Part shown: piece by piece, positions 1-6,919 of the stretch
How positions within the stretch are numbered: position 1 is the stretch's first letter
How the letters are laid out: every line of letters begins with the position of its first letter
Source of the DNA: Mageeibacillus sp. UBA4314
GTDB taxonomy: Bacteria; Bacillota; Clostridia; Saccharofermentanales; Saccharofermentanaceae
Reading direction: 5' to 3'
Length of the DNA stretch: 10,574 bases
Assembly: GCA_002394605.1 (NCBI GenBank)
Contig: DGUI01000004.1
Location: forward strand, 1 to 10,574
Notes under the pieces: generated by a model
What the model was told of the DNA's origin: nothing
Databases searched by the model: none
What the model saw: the letters and a program-made list of their open reading frames with translations, nothing else
Made by a program: the position numbers and the translations under genes

Positions 1-120
1 TTACACACTAATATGGACTTGACCACTTTTGGGTCAAAAAAGGGGTGATTTTTGATCATTTTTATCAAATTCTCTTGATATTTGAGAGGGGGGGTGTGCG
101 ACGCAGATCGCACGGCTTGT
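1..120. other. Non-coding edge segment with two small palindromes
   Basis: No credible gene is seen here. TTGACC (19-24) and GGTCAA (32-37) form a 6-bp stem, and GTGCGA (96-101) and TCGCAC (108-113) form another 6-bp stem. Neither is followed by a T-run on either strand, so they are not convincing intrinsic terminators. Between them lies AT-rich sequence with TTGAT/ATCAA palindromic words. On the minus strand this segment lies downstream of the ribF operon and the 139-bp repeat. Confidence 0.5.
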
Positions 121-259
121 GTTAGTTCCTGCTAACTCACCGCTATTTTGGATTTACTCTACTTTAATTGTAGAGTTACCCCCGATTTTGCGGTGACTCA
201 CCGCTATATTTGATTTACTCTACTATTTTTGGTGAGTAAACACCGATTTTGCGGTGAGT
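121..259. repeat. 139-bp structured intergenic repeat, copy A
   Basis: This copy aligns without gaps to 9812-9950: 139 nt each, 116 identical (83%). It opens with a hairpin, GTTAG (121-125) and CTAAC (132-136). Two tandem 61-nt units follow (135-195 and 196-256), both starting ACTCACCGCTAT and ending GATTTTGCGGTG. Unit 1 holds a perfect 7-bp hairpin, ACTCTAC (156-162) and GTAGAGT (170-176). Unit 2 can pair ACTCACC (196-202) with GGTGAGT (231-237), or TTTACTC (214-220) with GAGTAAA (234-240). The two folds share bases and exclude each other. Outer ACTCACCGC (135-143) also matches GCGGTGAGT (251-259). The repeat starts 2 nt beyond the ribF stop, so it would be the 3' end of that operon transcript. 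It has no coding potential and its function is unknown. Confidence 0.85.
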
Positions 260-261
260 GC

Positions 262-1191
262 CTACTCCCCGAAAACTTCGCCGATGATCTCCTTGGCCCG
301 AACTTTGTCCGCCTCGACTTGCGCCATGAGGGCCTCGCGGGAGTCGAACCTCGTCTCCGCTCTGACGAAAGCGACCGGCTCGACCGTTATCACGGCACCA
401 TAGATGTCTTCATCAAAATCGAAGATGAACGTCTCGCAGACGTCGCGCGTAGTGTCCTCCAGTGTCGGCCTCAGCCCAACATTCGTGACCCCGTAGAGGA
501 TGCGCTTACCGAGGGTGACGCGCGACGCGTAGACCCCGCGGCGGATGACGATCTTTGATCCGGGGATGTCGAGATTGGCGGTGGGAAAGCCCATGAGGTG
601 CCCCATCTGCTTGCCTGTAACGACTTTGCCGGTGTAGCTGAAGTACCTGCCGCTGCACAGGGCGGCGTACATGTCCGGGTGGCCGGAAGTGAGAAGTTCC
701 CGGAGCCACGTCGACGAGATCTTGCGCCCGTCGGTTACCAGGGCATCGTGAACGTTAACGTCGATCGCGAGGGGTGTGCACAGCGACTTCAAGAGCCCCA
801 CGTCGCCTGAAGCACCGCATCCGAATCTGTAGTCGTCGCCGACAACGACGGCGGCGGCGCCCATCCTGACGAGCAGGCAGTCGGCGACAAAGTCTCCGGG
901 CGCCATGCCGCAGACCTCGTTGTAGTCGAGGACCAGCAGTTCATCGACGCCAAGGCCCGACAAGATGGCGAGCCTTTCTTCGGGGGTCGTCAGCTCCCCG
1001 CCGTCTGATTTGGGTATGTTGATAAAAGTCTGTACGCAGGAAGTAAGTCCTTCGGCCGCGGCCTTGCGGACAGCGTCCCTTATGATCGCGAGGTGTCCCT
1101 TGTGCACGCCGTCAAAAAGGCCGAGCGCAACGACGCGGCCGCGGGGCTTGAACGGGAGTGTGTCAAGCGAGTAGCGGATCGTGAACTCCAT
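262..1191 (-). CDS. ribF: Bifunctional riboflavin kinase / FAD synthetase
   Basis: This 309-aa protein converts riboflavin to FMN and then FMN to FAD in the cytoplasm. The N-terminal FAD synthetase (nucleotidyltransferase) domain shows GLFDGVHKGH at residues 24-33, VGDDYRFG at 117-124 and ISSTWLR at 158-164, the three family signatures. The C-terminal riboflavin kinase domain (about 185-306) shows GFPTANL at 201-207, GVYA at 219-222, GVTNVGLRPT at 234-243 and the acidic FDFDEDIYG stretch near 257-265. The length is normal for a two-domain RibF. The start codon overlaps the truB stop by one base (TGATG), so it is probably translated by coupling, and a G-rich stretch about 10 nt upstream could serve as ribosome binding site. 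It is the last gene of the operon. No FMN riboswitch is placed in front of it. The stop lies 2 nt from the 139-bp repeat. Confidence 0.97.
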   Translation of the reverse strand: MEFTIRYSLDTLPFKPRGRVVALGLFDGVHKGHLAIIRDAVRKAAAEGLTSCVQTFINIPKSDGGELTTPEERLAILSGLGVDELLVLDYNEVCGMAPGDFVADCLLVRMGAAAVVVGDDYRFGCGASGDVGLLKSLCTPLAIDVNVHDALVTDGRKISSTWLRELLTSGHPDMYAALCSGRYFSYTGKVVTGKQMGHLMGFPTANLDIPGSKIVIRRGVYASRVTLGKRILYGVTNVGLRPTLEDTTRDVCETFIFDFDEDIYGAVITVEPVAFVRAETRFDSREALMAQVEADKVRAKEIIGEVFGE

Positions 1192-2129
1192 CAGGCGAAC
1201 CCCCTGTCGATCCTGACGATTCCTTCGTCGACGTAGATGACGGCGATAAGCCGCCCTTCAAAAGTTGCTTTGTATAATGTGTGTTCCGCGCGGGCTATCT
1301 CCGGGTCTTTGGGCGTGCTTGCTTCGCTCCCGAGCCCATCGACGAACTTCGCGGGCACTTTCTTGCCGTTTCGGATGGCCTCCGCGTTGCGCCCGTTCAG
1401 CACCACCTCAGGCATGTCATTAAGAGTGACGATCGGGTCGATGAACTTGAACTTTCCGAGGTCTGCGGGGTCATAAGCGCCCTCCACATCGAAAGGCCCC
1501 ACCTTCACTCTCCTAAGCTCCATCGCGTATGCGCCGAACCCTGAGACCTCGCCGGCGTCGGTGCAGATGGTGCGGATGTAGGTGCCTTTGGAGCAGTGGA
1601 CCTTAAACTCGACTACGACGCCCTCCTCCACGCAGGTCATGTCCATGATGTCAAGCGAGTAGATCTCGACGGGGACGGGCTGAAGTTCGAATTCAACGCC
1701 CTGGCGGGCGAGGTCGTATGCTTTCTTGCCGTTGATCTTTTTGGCTGAGTATTTCGGCGGGGTCTGGAACTTGCGGGATGCGACTTCCTCCAGCGCTGCG
1801 CGGATCCTGCCGAAGTCGGTGTCAGTGGGGACACCCACGCGGGAGGAACACTCGCTGATCCACCCGGGCCTTATCTCCCCTTCCGAATCCCCCGTATCAG
1901 AGGTCGCGCCAAAAAGAGCCTTACACACGTAAGCCTTGTCGTAACCATCCGTATATCTCATGAATTTCAGAGCGTCGCCCACGAACACGGGCAAAAGGCC
2001 CGTGGCAAAGGGATCTAATGTACCGCTGTGGCCAACTTTCTTGATGCCGGTGGAGCGCCTGACGATCTTGTCACAGTCAAAAGATGTGAGCCCCCTGGGC
2101 TTGTCGATCAGGATGATCCCGCCTTTCAT
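1191..2129 (-). CDS. truB: tRNA pseudouridine(55) synthase TruB
   Basis: This 312-aa enzyme isomerises uridine 55 in the T-loop of tRNAs to pseudouridine. The catalytic aspartate is D39 within GHSGTLDPFATG (residues 34-44). The conserved stacking tyrosine is Y67 in KAYVCKALFGATSDTGDSEG, and the late active-site motif CSKGTYIRTIC at 179-189 carries Y184 and R186. PPKYSAKKINGKKAYDLAR near 124-142 is the usual RNA-contact segment. LRRVKVGPF at 205-213 leads into a degenerate PUA-like tail (about 230-312), with an extra polar stretch near 265-280. The start overlaps the nrnA stop by 4 nt (ATGA) and the stop overlaps ribF by one base. Pairing with ribF at the end of the nusA-infB operon is typical of Firmicutes. 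Confidence 0.97.
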   Translation of the reverse strand: MKGGIILIDKPRGLTSFDCDKIVRRSTGIKKVGHSGTLDPFATGLLPVFVGDALKFMRYTDGYDKAYVCKALFGATSDTGDSEGEIRPGWISECSSRVGVPTDTDFGRIRAALEEVASRKFQTPPKYSAKKINGKKAYDLARQGVEFELQPVPVEIYSLDIMDMTCVEEGVVVEFKVHCSKGTYIRTICTDAGEVSGFGAYAMELRRVKVGPFDVEGAYDPADLGKFKFIDPIVTLNDMPEVVLNGRNAEAIRNGKKVPAKFVDGLGSEASTPKDPEIARAEHTLYKATFEGRLIAVIYVDEGIVRIDRGFA

Positions 2130-3157
2130 CTGAGAAACCCCTTGGCGCGCTCTACCACCATCTGTGCCACGTCCTCTATCTTGTAGGTGTCGCGGGGAAG
2201 GCTGAAGCCTGCGGCTCTCTTGTGTCCGCCGCCGCCGAAGCTCATGGCAAAGATCGAGCAGTCAAAGTACTCCTGGGACCTGAGGTTGCATCTGATGACG
2301 TCCTCTTTCTCGCGGAGAACGATGGAGAGTTCGACGCCGTCGATGTTGCGGAGGGCCGTCGGGAGGACATCGATCGCGTTGTCGTCTGCGCCGTATTTCT
2401 CGAAGTCAGACCTTACCACCGTCACCATGGAGATCTTGCCGTCCGCGTAGAGCTCGGCCTTGCTCCTTAGGTATGTGATGAGGTCAAAGTTCTCTTTCGT
2501 GTGCCTGTCAAAGAGGTTGTAGCAGATCTCGCTGATGTTGCCGCCGAGCTGCATGAGCTCGCCTGCGCAGATCAGCGTGTCCGCCTCAGTGTTCGTGTAT
2601 GTGAATCGTCCCGTATCGGTGACGATGCCCGTGAGGAAGCAGACGGCGGCGCGCTCGTCGATGAGCGGCCTTCCTGCCCTCTCCTCAAGTATAAGTGCGA
2701 CATAGTAGCAGAGCTCGCTCGCAGAAGAGCTGTCGCCGTTGATCCAGACCCTGTCTCCCTTAAGGTTTACGGAGATGTGGTGGTCGATGATGATCGGATT
2801 TTTACCCTCGTCAAAGTACCTGCCGCACTCCTCGCCCATCCTGTGGGACTCGCAGCAGTCTGTCGCAAAGGGGATGTAGTCATCAGGACCTATCGACGGA
2901 TCAACGTCTTTGGCGTTGCAGACCAGTGTGTTAAGCTTCATGAACTCCATCGTGTAAGGGAGTTCCTCGCCTATCAGTACCCTGGCCCTCGCGCCGAGAT
3001 TTCTCAATACCTCTGCCGTTCCGCAGGCCGAGCCGATGCAGTCGCCGTCAACGCTCTTGTGGACAAAGAAAAAGAATTCCTTGTTCTCTGCCATGCTGAT
3101 GGCGATCTGATCTGCGATACGCTCTGCGTTTACTCTGTATTCACTCTTGATCTTCAT
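2126..3157 (-). CDS. nrnA: DHH/DHHA1 phosphoesterase, NrnA-type nano-RNase / pAp phosphatase
   Basis: This 343-aa cytoplasmic enzyme belongs to the family that degrades 2-5-nt RNAs and dephosphorylates 3'-phosphoadenosine-5'-phosphate. The metal-binding motifs are complete: VHKSVDGDCIGS at 32-43 (H33, D37, D39), FATDCCESHRMG at 97-108 (D100, R106), the DHH motif IDHHIS at 124-129 and TGIVTDTGRF at 176-185 (D181). The DHHA1 substrate-binding signature FGGGGHKRAAGF is at 307-318. I chose ATG 3157 over the longer frame start at 3208: it has AGGA 6 nt upstream, the protein then starts MKIKSEYRVNAERIA as in homologues, and the longer version would overlap rbfA by 68 nt rather than 17. The gene sits between rbfA and truB, its usual place in Clostridia. 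Specificity for nano-RNA versus pAp or cyclic dinucleotide products cannot be read from sequence alone. Confidence 0.93.
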   Translation of the reverse strand: MKIKSEYRVNAERIADQIAISMAENKEFFFFVHKSVDGDCIGSACGTAEVLRNLGARARVLIGEELPYTMEFMKLNTLVCNAKDVDPSIGPDDYIPFATDCCESHRMGEECGRYFDEGKNPIIIDHHISVNLKGDRVWINGDSSSASELCYYVALILEERAGRPLIDERAAVCFLTGIVTDTGRFTYTNTEADTLICAGELMQLGGNISEICYNLFDRHTKENFDLITYLRSKAELYADGKISMVTVVRSDFEKYGADDNAIDVLPTALRNIDGVELSIVLREKEDVIRCNLRSQEYFDCSIFAMSFGGGGHKRAAGFSLPRDTYKIEDVAQMVVERAKGFLR

Positions 3158-3554
3158 TGTTATTCCTGTCTGATCTTTTCTCTTCAGCCTCGCGCCTGAT
3201 CTCTTCATCGCGTGCCAGAGCCCTGCTTATGGCATCGTCTATCCTTGCTGCCTCATCAAGCGTGTTGTCCAGCTTGAAATGCAGTTCCGGAGCGACACGG
3301 AGATTTATCTGCTTGACCATTTCGCAGCGTATGAAGCCCTTGGCGTGCTCGATTGCACGCATGGCTTCCTGCTTTGTCTTATCGTCGCCGAAGATGGAGA
3401 TGAAGACGGTGCAGTGGGTCAGATCGGAGCTCATCTTTGCTCCGGTAACAGTGGTCATGAAAGGGATCCTCGGATCCCCGACCCTGTTCTGGATTATATC
3501 CGATAAGACCTTCTGCATCTGGTCTCCGACTATCTGCGCACGGTTGCGTCTCAT
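3141..3554 (-). CDS. rbfA: 30S ribosome-binding factor RbfA
   Basis: This 137-aa ribosome assembly factor has a KH-like fold and binds the 30S subunit near helix 1 of 16S rRNA during late maturation. Family features are the N-terminal MRRNRAQIVGDQMQKVLSDI helix, DPRI at 27-30, the TVTGAKMSSDLTHCTVFISI strand-turn-strand region (about 35-54), the GFIRCEMVKQINLRVAPEL segment (about 73-91) and FKLDNTLDEAARID. The last 25 residues are a highly charged tail rich in E, R, D and N. The start overlaps the infB stop by 4 nt (ATGA) with AGGTGG about 8 nt upstream. The stop overlaps the nrnA start by 17 nt. The length is normal for a Gram-positive RbfA. Confidence 0.96.
   Translation of the reverse strand: MRRNRAQIVGDQMQKVLSDIIQNRVGDPRIPFMTTVTGAKMSSDLTHCTVFISIFGDDKTKQEAMRAIEHAKGFIRCEMVKQINLRVAPELHFKLDNTLDEAARIDDAISRALARDEEIRREAEEKRSDRNNNEDQE
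3157..3167 (-). promoter_or_regulatory. Ribosome binding site that decides the nrnA start
   Basis: On the minus strand AGGA (3164-3167) lies 6 nt before ATG at 3157-3155, inside the end of rbfA. The alternative in-frame ATG at 3208 lies deep in rbfA and would add 17 residues unlike the family's usual N-terminus. The start at 3157 is therefore preferred. Confidence 0.7.
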
Positions 3555-6307
3555 GTTCTTGCCACCTCTTGGATCTCGAATGACTCGATGATGTCGCCGA
3601 TCTTGATGTCGTTAAACTTCTCGATCGACAGACCGCACTCGTAACCGGCATTGACTTCCTTGACGGCGTCTTTCATTCTCTGGAGTGATCCCAGGTTACC
3701 TGTGTATACGACAACGTCATCACGGACAACGCGAACGCCGCAGTTCCTGACGATCTTACCGTCTAAGACGTAGCAGCCTCCGATGGTTCCGACGCCGGAT
3801 ACTTTGAAGAGCTCTCTGACCTCAACATGGCCCAATACGACCTCGACCTCGGTAGGTGCGAGCATGCCTTTCATAGCGTTCTCAACATCTTCGATGGCGT
3901 TATAGATGACGGAGTAGAGTCTGATGTCTACGCCTGCATCCTTTGCTTTGTCCAGGATCATCTGGTTCGGACGCACGTTGAATCCAATGATGATCGCGTT
4001 GGAGATATCAGCAAGAGAGATATCTGACTCGTTGATGGCACCGACTGCATCGTGGATGACCTTAACCTTGACTTCGTCATTGCTAAGCTTCTCCATCGAC
4101 TGCTTAACGGCCTCAACGGAACCCTGAACGTCAGCCTTGATGATGAGGTTGAGATCCTTAACATCACCTGCTGCCATCTGAGCTGCCAGAGTATCAAGAG
4201 ACATCTTGGAACTCTTCCTGATGTGCTCTTCTCTCTGCTTGATCTTCCTCTTCTCAACGAGGGATCTGGCCATCTTATCATCTGTTACGGCGTAGAGCGT
4301 CTCACCTGCCTCAGGAACCTCAGGAAGACCTAAGATCTCTACAGGGATAGAAGGACCTGCCTTCTTGATCTGATTGCCCTTATCGTCGTACATAGCCCTG
4401 ACATTACCGATCATGGCACCGCAGACTACTGAATCGCCCTGTCTCAATGTGCCTCTCTGAACGAGGATCGTTGCTACAGGACCTCTGTTCTTATCGAGCT
4501 GTGCCTCAATGACGGCACCCTTTGCCTGTCTTGTGGGATCTGCCTTGAGTTCCATGACATCTGCTGTCAGGAGTACCATGTCGAGAAGGTCATCGATACC
4601 CGTACCCTGCTTTGCTGAGATAGGCACCATGATCGTGGAGCCGCCCCATTCCTCAGGGATAAGTTCATAGTTGGACAGTTCCTGCTTAACCTTATCGGGG
4701 TTAGCTCCCGGCTTATCCATCTTATTGATGGCAACGATTATCTCGGTGCCGGCTGCTTTGGCGTGGTTTATAGCCTCGACCGTCTGGGGCATAACACCGT
4801 CATCGGCTGCTACGACAAGGATCGCGATATCAGTAAACTGTGCACCTCTCGCACGCATCGTCGTGAAAGCCTCGTGACCCGGAGTATCCAGGAATGTGAT
4901 CTGTCTGCCCTTAGTCCTTACAGTGTAAGCACCGATGTGCTGCGTGATACCGCCTGCCTCACCGGCAACGACTGATGAGGATCTGATCTTATCGAGGAGT
5001 GAAGTCTTACCGTGGTCAACGTGTCCCATGACAACAACTACAGGCGGCCTGGGCTTGAGGCCCTCCTCATTCTCCTCACCCTCGTCAAAGAGGATCTCTT
5101 CCTCATTGACCTCAGTGATAGGTGTAGCTGAGATACCGAAAGCATCCGCCAGCATGAACGCAGTATCGTAATCGAGCTCCTGGTTGATGTTCGCCATAAC
5201 TCCCAGCTTCATGAGCTCCATGATGACGTCTGAACTCTTCTTGCCGATACCTTCAGCGAACTCCTTGACGGTGATGAAAGGAGGGAGCTGAACCTCAGTG
5301 ATCACAGAAGTCTGGACTTCTTCAGCCTGCTGGAAAGACTTCTTTTTCTTCTTCCTGTATGAATACTCATCGTCGTAATCACCGTCAGACATCCTGCCGC
5401 TGTACTTACTGTTATTGTTGTTATTCTTCCTCTTGTCGTTCTTGCCGCCGTCACGTCTTTCGTCGTTGTTGGAGCGCTTCTTCTCCTGCGCTGCACGGTC
5501 GGCAAAGTTAGCCCTGCTCTTCTTGATCTCCTCGATGGGCTCATCAGACTTGGGCTTGCTCGCCCTCCTGGGCATCGGCCTTGAAGGACCGTCCTCGTCG
5601 TCCTTATCCTTGGCGAAAGGCATTCCGCCTCCCCTTCTGTCAGGTCTGGGACCGCCTGCACCGCCCTGTCCGGGCCTGCCTGCGCCACCGCCGTAAGGAG
5701 GTCTCCTGTCCTTGTTGTCCCTGGGAACGTAAGTAGTCCTCTTGACTACTTTCTCCGGGGGAGCGATAACAGCTGAAGACAGCCTCGGCTTCGGGGGCTC
5801 GGGCTTTGCCTCAGGCTCAGCCTTCTTCTCCTCCTTAGCAGGCTCTTCTGCCTTGGGAGCTTCCTTAACATGCTCTTCAGCCTTCTTCTCTTCCTTGGTT
5901 TCAGCTGTCTTGGGTTCTTCCTTGGCAGGCTCTTTTGCAGCCTCTTCAGCCTTCTTCTTAGTCTTTGCTGCCTTAGTCTCAGCCTTGGGTTCTTCTTCTT
6001 TGGACTCAGCATCAGCAGCCTTCTTGGCTGTTGTCTTCTTAGCTGTTGTCTTCTTCTCAGCCTTAGGCTCAGCATCAGTATCAGCGGTCTTCTTTGCCGT
6101 TGTCTTCTTGGCAGGCGCCTTTGTTGCCTTCTCTTCCTTCACTTCCTCAGCTGCGGGAACTTCTGCTGCCTTCTCCTCTGCTGCAGTTACGGCCTGTTCT
6201 TCCTTCGGCTTATCGTCTTTCTTCTTATGTACTCTTCCGAGCTTGAGCTTCTTGCTTCCGGATACGCCTCCGAGAGTCAGTCCGCTTTTGTTTGTGTTCT
6301 CACTCAT
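3551..6307 (-). CDS. infB: Translation initiation factor IF-2
   Basis: This 918-aa GTPase brings initiator fMet-tRNA to the 30S subunit and promotes subunit joining. Residues 1-335 are low complexity: a Lys/Ala/Glu stretch (about 30-175) with repeated KKTTAKK words, a Gly/Pro/Arg patch (about 200-230) and an Asn/Lys patch (about 280-300). An IF2-N domain follows at about 343-395. The G domain has G1 GHVDHGKTS (428-436), G2 GGITQHIGA (452-460), G3 DTPGHEAF (474-481), G4 NKMDKP (528-533) and G5 SAKQGTGI (564-571). Domain II starts near 595, and domain 3 and the fMet-tRNA-binding C2 domain fill the rest. It is about 200 residues longer than the B. subtilis protein, all in the N-terminal tail. 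AGGAGG lies 7 nt before ATG 6307. The start overlaps ylxQ by 8 nt and the stop overlaps rbfA by 4 nt. Confidence 0.98.
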   Translation of the reverse strand: MSENTNKSGLTLGGVSGSKKLKLGRVHKKKDDKPKEEQAVTAAEEKAAEVPAAEEVKEEKATKAPAKKTTAKKTADTDAEPKAEKKTTAKKTTAKKAADAESKEEEPKAETKAAKTKKKAEEAAKEPAKEEPKTAETKEEKKAEEHVKEAPKAEEPAKEEKKAEPEAKPEPPKPRLSSAVIAPPEKVVKRTTYVPRDNKDRRPPYGGGAGRPGQGGAGGPRPDRRGGGMPFAKDKDDEDGPSRPMPRRASKPKSDEPIEEIKKSRANFADRAAQEKKRSNNDERRDGGKNDKRKNNNNNSKYSGRMSDGDYDDEYSYRKKKKKSFQQAEEVQTSVITEVQLPPFITVKEFAEGIGKKSSDVIMELMKLGVMANINQELDYDTAFMLADAFGISATPITEVNEEEILFDEGEENEEGLKPRPPVVVVMGHVDHGKTSLLDKIRSSSVVAGEAGGITQHIGAYTVRTKGRQITFLDTPGHEAFTTMRARGAQFTDIAILVVAADDGVMPQTVEAINHAKAAGTEIIVAINKMDKPGANPDKVKQELSNYELIPEEWGGSTIMVPISAKQGTGIDDLLDMVLLTADVMELKADPTRQAKGAVIEAQLDKNRGPVATILVQRGTLRQGDSVVCGAMIGNVRAMYDDKGNQIKKAGPSIPVEILGLPEVPEAGETLYAVTDDKMARSLVEKRKIKQREEHIRKSSKMSLDTLAAQMAAGDVKDLNLIIKADVQGSVEAVKQSMEKLSNDEVKVKVIHDAVGAINESDISLADISNAIIIGFNVRPNQMILDKAKDAGVDIRLYSVIYNAIEDVENAMKGMLAPTEVEVVLGHVEVRELFKVSGVGTIGGCYVLDGKIVRNCGVRVVRDDVVVYTGNLGSLQRMKDAVKEVNAGYECGLSIEKFNDIKIGDIIESFEIQEVART

Positions 6308-6626
6308 TCATCTTCCTCCTCACACTTGCAAGTTTCTTATCAATTCCTGCGGCAAAGCCTTCGTCCGTGATCGCGATCACCCCTTTGGGAGCGGAGTTGA
6401 TCGCTGCGCCCAGTTCGTCCATGGTGGCGAACCTGTACATTCCGATCTCATATGTTACGTTGTCCAGTATCTTGGATACTGTGTTGGATGATACATCCTC
6501 GGCAACTATCAGGAGCTTGGCTGATCCGTTCGTAAGCGCCTTGATGACGCTGTCCGTACCGGATGCAACCTTGCCTGCCTTGCGGGCCAGTCCTATAAAA
6601 CCGAGGATAGATTCCTTATTTGCCAT
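6300..6626 (-). CDS. ylxQ: L7Ae-family ribosomal/RNA-binding protein YlxQ
   Basis: This 108-aa protein belongs to the L7Ae/L30e/Gadd45 family, which binds kink-turn RNA. The N-terminus ESILGFIGLARKAGKVASG (residues 5-23) and the central KLLIVAEDVSSNT (about 37-49) are the recognisable family segments. It has no transmembrane or signal sequence. The gene lies between ylxR and infB, its fixed position in Firmicutes, which makes the assignment firm although its cellular role is poorly defined. ATG 6626 has AGGA 6 nt upstream within the end of ylxR. The gap to ylxR is 2 nt and the overlap with infB is 8 nt. The name rplGA is also used for this family. Confidence 0.93.
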   Translation of the reverse strand: MANKESILGFIGLARKAGKVASGTDSVIKALTNGSAKLLIVAEDVSSNTVSKILDNVTYEIGMYRFATMDELGAAINSAPKGVIAITDEGFAAGIDKKLASVRRKMNE

Positions 6627-6628
6627 AT

Positions 6629-6916
6629 TTATTCCTCTGCCGCCTGACTGAGGATCTCTTCCGCCAGCGCCGATAATTCCTCTTTGGTCACCTGGTGCCT
6701 CAAGCCCTTGGCAATCTTGCCGCTCTTTTTGAGTTCAGCCGTGATGCATTCCTCGTTGCGGCACAGATAAGCGCCCCTTCCGGCTGCCCTTCCCGTCGGG
6801 TCGAAGAGTATCTCCCCTTCCGGCGTTAAGACAACCCTCATGAGGTCCTTCTTATCTCTCTTGGTCTTGCAGACCACACAGGTTCTCTGCGGTTTCTTCT
6901 TTATCGGTGCTGCCAT
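6629..6916 (-). CDS. ylxR: YlxR family RNA-binding protein (DUF448), RNase P modulator
   Basis: This 95-aa basic protein carries the DUF448 signature: RTCVVCKTKRDKKDLMRVV (about residues 11-29), then FDPTGRAAGRGAYLC (about 38-52) and a nearby EEC. Its charge and fold family indicate nucleic-acid binding. From memory of recent B. subtilis work, YlxR (renamed RnpM) binds the RNase P RNA and modulates its activity. That role is transferred here by homology only. Four cysteines occur (in CVVC, YLC and EEC), but metal binding is not established. It follows nusA with a 3-nt gap and precedes ylxQ with a 2-nt gap. The best ribosome binding site (GAGGA) lies about 10 nt from ATG 6916, inside the end of nusA. 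Confidence 0.93.
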   Translation of the reverse strand: MAAPIKKKPQRTCVVCKTKRDKKDLMRVVLTPEGEILFDPTGRAAGRGAYLCRNEECITAELKKSGKIAKGLRHQVTKEELSALAEEILSQAAEE

Positions 6917-6919
6917 TTA

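Noticed and set aside
121..259. Roughly 60-nt spaced repeats resembling a CRISPR array
   Set aside because: Only two units per copy, the whole 61-nt unit is repeated (not repeat plus unique spacer), hairpins lie throughout, and no cas genes are nearby.
1192..1300. FMN riboswitch or separate promoter ahead of ribF
   Set aside because: The sequence upstream is truB coding DNA with an overlapping stop and start. No riboswitch-like conserved blocks are seen.
2501..3199. Plus-strand 232-codon open frame opposite nrnA
   Set aside because: It is antisense to nrnA, whose DHH, DHHA1 and metal motifs are complete. It has no ribosome binding site and no recognisable domains.
3158..3208. Longer N-terminus for NrnA starting at 3208
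   Set aside because: It would overlap rbfA by 68 nt and add residues not seen in the family, while ATG 3157 has its own AGGA.
5742..6491. Plus-strand 249-codon frame rich in Ser, Ala and Phe opposite infB and ylxQ
   Set aside because: It is the complement of the Lys/Ala/Glu-rich infB tail. The apparent hydrophobicity is a by-product of that composition.
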